A stretch of 64,000 nucleotides of DNA from Myxococcales bacterium. GTDB lineage: Bacteria; Myxococcota_A; Polyangia; Polyangiales; Polyangiaceae. Shown piece by piece: positions 62,011 to 64,000 of this stretch (position 1 is the stretch's first letter; each line of letters begins with the position of its first letter). The notes below the pieces were generated by a model that was not told the origin of the DNA, ran no database searches, and saw nothing but the letters and a program-made list of their open reading frames with translations. Location: contig JADJCA010000007.1 in NCBI GenBank assembly GCA_016703425.1, positions 1-64,000 on the forward strand, written 5' to 3'. A program made the position numbers and the translations under genes.

Positions 62011-64000
62011 TCAGACGAGGCGGAGGCGCCGCTCGGCCGCGTCGATGGGCGCGGGCAAACCGCAGGCTTCGATGTCTTCCGCCGAAACGATGGGCCCGCG
62101 GGCGACGGCGACGAGGCGGAGCACAATGGCCTGTAGCTCGGCCTCGTCGCCGACGATGCCATCGCCCACCCGCTCGACGATTCGGTGAAGGGCCCCATCG
62201 CTCAGGGCCAACGGCTCGCCGCGGGCGCGAAGCCCTTCCCTCGCCAACCGATCGGCCAGCAGCGCACGGAGATCCTCTGCCCGCTCCGCGAGCGTCGGCA
62301 GGTGGATCGGGTGCAGAAGCGCGTCGGCGAGGCGAGCCATGAGCCCCCCCTCCAGACGCTCCTTCAGCGCGTCCATCGGCAAGACGCTCGTCACCGCGAG
62401 CACCGTGTCGAGGGGCTCGCCGCTCTCCCAAGGGCCACGTTTCTCGGCCACAGCCTGCGCGACGACGCGTTGGACGTCGGCCGGGAGGAGCGCGCCGTCG
62501 ACAAGGAGCAGGAGTCCCTTGTCGGCGAGCGCCAGCGGCGACGCCAGCGGGTCGACCCAGCGCGCGAGGTCGTGCTCACGCGCCGAGGTGCCGTCGACGA
62601 CCACGAGCGCGCCCCGACGCCGCGCACCCGCCAGGTGAGCCCGCGCCACGAAGGGAACCGGATCGACTCCGCTTGCGTGAAAGACGACCGTCGGGGCGCC
62701 GAGCCGCGCGCGCGCCTCGAGCGCTTCGTAGGCGAGACGCGACGACGGAGCGTAGAGGCCGCTCTGCGCAGGACGCGCCAGACGGGCCGCGGCGCGTTCG
62801 TGGCGCGCTCGGTCTCGGGAGCGTTCGGCGTCCAGCGCGAGGACCTCCTCGTCTTTCGCTTCGAGCTTGGCGCGCAGCTCTTGCTCGCGGGAGAGGCCCC
62901 GTGCGATCGCCGCGCGCGATGCCAAGACCGACGCGAGGCGATCGGCGAGCCGCTTCTGCGCCGTGATCTCCTCGAGCGTCTCGACGTCGGAGAGGCCATC
63001 ACGCATGCCGCTGGGCACGACCAAGAGCCCCACCATTTCGCCTGCGTCCATGATGAGCGTCGCGGAGAGCGAGCGCCTTTCAAGGAGCCAGCGCAGCGCG
63101 GGCCGCAGATCGGGCCGTCGCACCTCGAGCTGTTCGAGCACTGCCGTTCGTACCGTGGCGCAAGGCTCACTCGCCGCAACGGCCACGACATCGGCCGGAT
63201 AGACACCAACCAGGTCGTGGGCGTAGCCCGCGGTGTCGATGCCGAGGACGCGCGCCTCGCCGCCGGCGCCCGTGTCGAAGAGCCAAAGCTCCGGCGACGG
63301 CGCCCCCTGGCCCAGCGGGCGCCGGAGCGTCGAGAGCGCCTCGCGCAGGCCGAGGTCGGCGCTCGTTTCAAGGAGCGACGCCTCGGCCCGGGCGAAGGCG
63401 TCGAGCCAGACGCCTTTGGCCGGGCGGAGGCCGTCGGCGACGCGCGGGGCGAGCGCCCCGAGCGCGAGGCACAGCGTGGAGCCGATGGCCGCCACGACGG
63501 CGCCATCGATACGCCCGCGAAGCGAGACGTCGAGCACCACGAGCACGACCACGCCGCCGAAGGCGATGAGCACCGCGAGGACGCGGCTGGCATGCAACAC
63601 GGCTAGCTCGCGCGCCCGCTCGCTCATGAGGACCGCGACGAGCGCCGTCGGCGCGAGGGCCGCGCGCGTCACCACGTCAGTGAAGCCGCCCGCGGCGACG
63701 CGCGACGCGGCGGCGCAGAGGATCAGGCCCGCGAGCATCGTCGTCGCCCCGAGCGCCAGGCGAGCGCGGAGCCCCAGCTCGTAGCGGCGACGAACGCGTT
63801 CGAAGAGTGCGAAGAGCAAGGTGACGATGGCTGCCGCCACGAGCCCGGTGGCGGCCGCAGCTCGTGCATCTTGCATGAACCACGGAACGACAAAGGCGGC
63901 CGCAGAGAGCGCCGCCGTGACGGGCGTGGGTCTTGAGAGGAGCCCCGCCAGCGACGGTGGTCCACTTAGTCGAGCCAGCGAGAGATGCGCGAGAACGAGG
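62011..64000 (-). CDS. Membrane sensor with degenerate sigma-54-activator-like AAA+ region, cut by right edge
   Basis: Open through the right window edge: no stop lies between ATG 63876 and 64000, and LVLAHLSLARLSGPPS reads in frame, so the true start is outside. At least 662 residues. Hydrophobic helices fill the first part (AAAIVTLLFALFERV, MLAGLILCAAASRVA, VLAVLIAFGGVVVLVVLDV), then a GAF-like domain (about 190-330) and a coiled coil (REQELRAKLEAKDEEVLALDAERSRDR). The last 270 residues follow an enhancer-binding-protein AAA+ layout (LPTLAERAEDLRALL; GDEAELQAIVLRLV) but lack Walker A and the usual FLDE Walker B, so nucleotide hydrolysis is unlikely. A pseudo-AAA+ sensor is inferred. Confidence 0.75.
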   Translation of the reverse strand, partial: LVLAHLSLARLSGPPSLAGLLSRPTPVTAALSAAAFVVPWFMQDARAAAATGLVAAAIVTLLFALFERVRRRYELGLRARLALGATTMLAGLILCAAASRVAAGGFTDVVTRAALAPTALVAVLMSERARELAVLHASRVLAVLIAFGGVVVLVVLDVSLRGRIDGAVVAAIGSTLCLALGALAPRVADGLRPAKGVWLDAFARAEASLLETSADLGLREALSTLRRPLGQGAPSPELWLFDTGAGGEARVLGIDTAGYAHDLVGVYPADVVAVAASEPCATVRTAVLEQLEVRRPDLRPALRWLLERRSLSATLIMDAGEMVGLLVVPSGMRDGLSDVETLEEITAQKRLADRLASVLASRAAIARGLSREQELRAKLEAKDEEVLALDAERSRDRARHERAAARLARPAQSGLYAPSSRLAYEALEARARLGAPTVVFHASGVDPVPFVARAHLAGARRRGALVVVDGTSAREHDLARWVDPLASPLALADKGLLLLVDGALLPADVQRVVAQAVAEKRGPWESGEPLDTVLAVTSVLPMDALKERLEGGLMARLADALLHPIHLPTLAERAEDLRALLADRLAREGLRARGEPLALSDGALHRIVERVGDGIVGDEAELQAIVLRLVAVARGPIVSAEDIEACGLPAPIDAAERRLRLV

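Overview
The window is GC-rich chromosomal DNA that looks like a member of the Myxococcota, most likely of the Polyangia. The signs are many short lipoproteins with 'DAG/DGG' spacers after the lipobox, three membrane-anchored Hanks-type Ser/Thr kinases, a MYXO-CTERM-like tail on a secreted protease, a protein of the myxococcal DUF2378/TIGR02265 type, FG-GAP, FGE and IgGFc-binding-like surface proteins, and strong G/C third-position bias. I see no tRNA, rRNA, CRISPR array, insertion sequence, prophage or typical biosynthetic cluster.

Layout. 1-11 kb: the end of a cut surface protein, a damaged REC-HTH regulator, two exported alpha/beta hydrolases, TrmO, a kinase, and a trypsin-like protease with a small Cys-rich lipoprotein. 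11-19 kb: aspS (frameshifted), a YbjN-like protein, then a beta-barrel/13-heme cytochrome pair, a small helical protein, a CX4CH cytochrome lipoprotein and a last lipoprotein, tightly packed or overlapping. 19-24.3 kb: a minus-strand xanthine-dehydrogenase-type operon (molybdopterin, 2Fe-2S and FAD subunits) ending in an HpcH/HpaI-like aldolase (DUF6986 type). 24-35 kb: a two-TM protein, a VCBS/UnbV lipoprotein, a 1284-residue TPR/C39-peptidase protein, a kinase and two surface proteins. 35-43 kb: a CBS protein, cysteine synthase, peroxiredoxin (frameshifted), a His-rich membrane protein, an FGE-domain lipoprotein, a MobA-like nucleotidyltransferase, then glgC, a PPP-type phosphatase and a Rieske protein overlapping one another. 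43-49 kb: an IgGFc-binding-like lipoprotein, a kinase, a metallophosphoesterase, a PLD-like protein and a TrmH-family methyltransferase. 49.9-58.5 kb: a nearly gapless plus-strand run: GAF/adenylate cyclase, histidine phosphatase, TPR protein, prmA, rsmE, two proteins I cannot assign, and an exported glycoside hydrolase. 58.5-64 kb: a beta-propeller lipoprotein, TruC, a small lipoprotein, and a membrane protein with an enhancer-binding-protein-like AAA+ region lacking visible nucleotide-binding motifs, cut by the right edge.

The main oddity is frameshifts. I could place about ten one- or two-base indels by eye, in six genes: the left-edge gene, the response regulator, aspS, the 13-heme cytochrome, the CX4CH cytochrome and the peroxiredoxin. 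Several sit in homopolymers or short repeats, and aspS is essential, so draft sequence error is the simplest reading. The best candidates for undescribed biology are the unassigned pair at 54761-57372 with its coupled glycoside hydrolase, and the coupled beta-barrel/multiheme cytochrome cluster at 13.6-18.7 kb.
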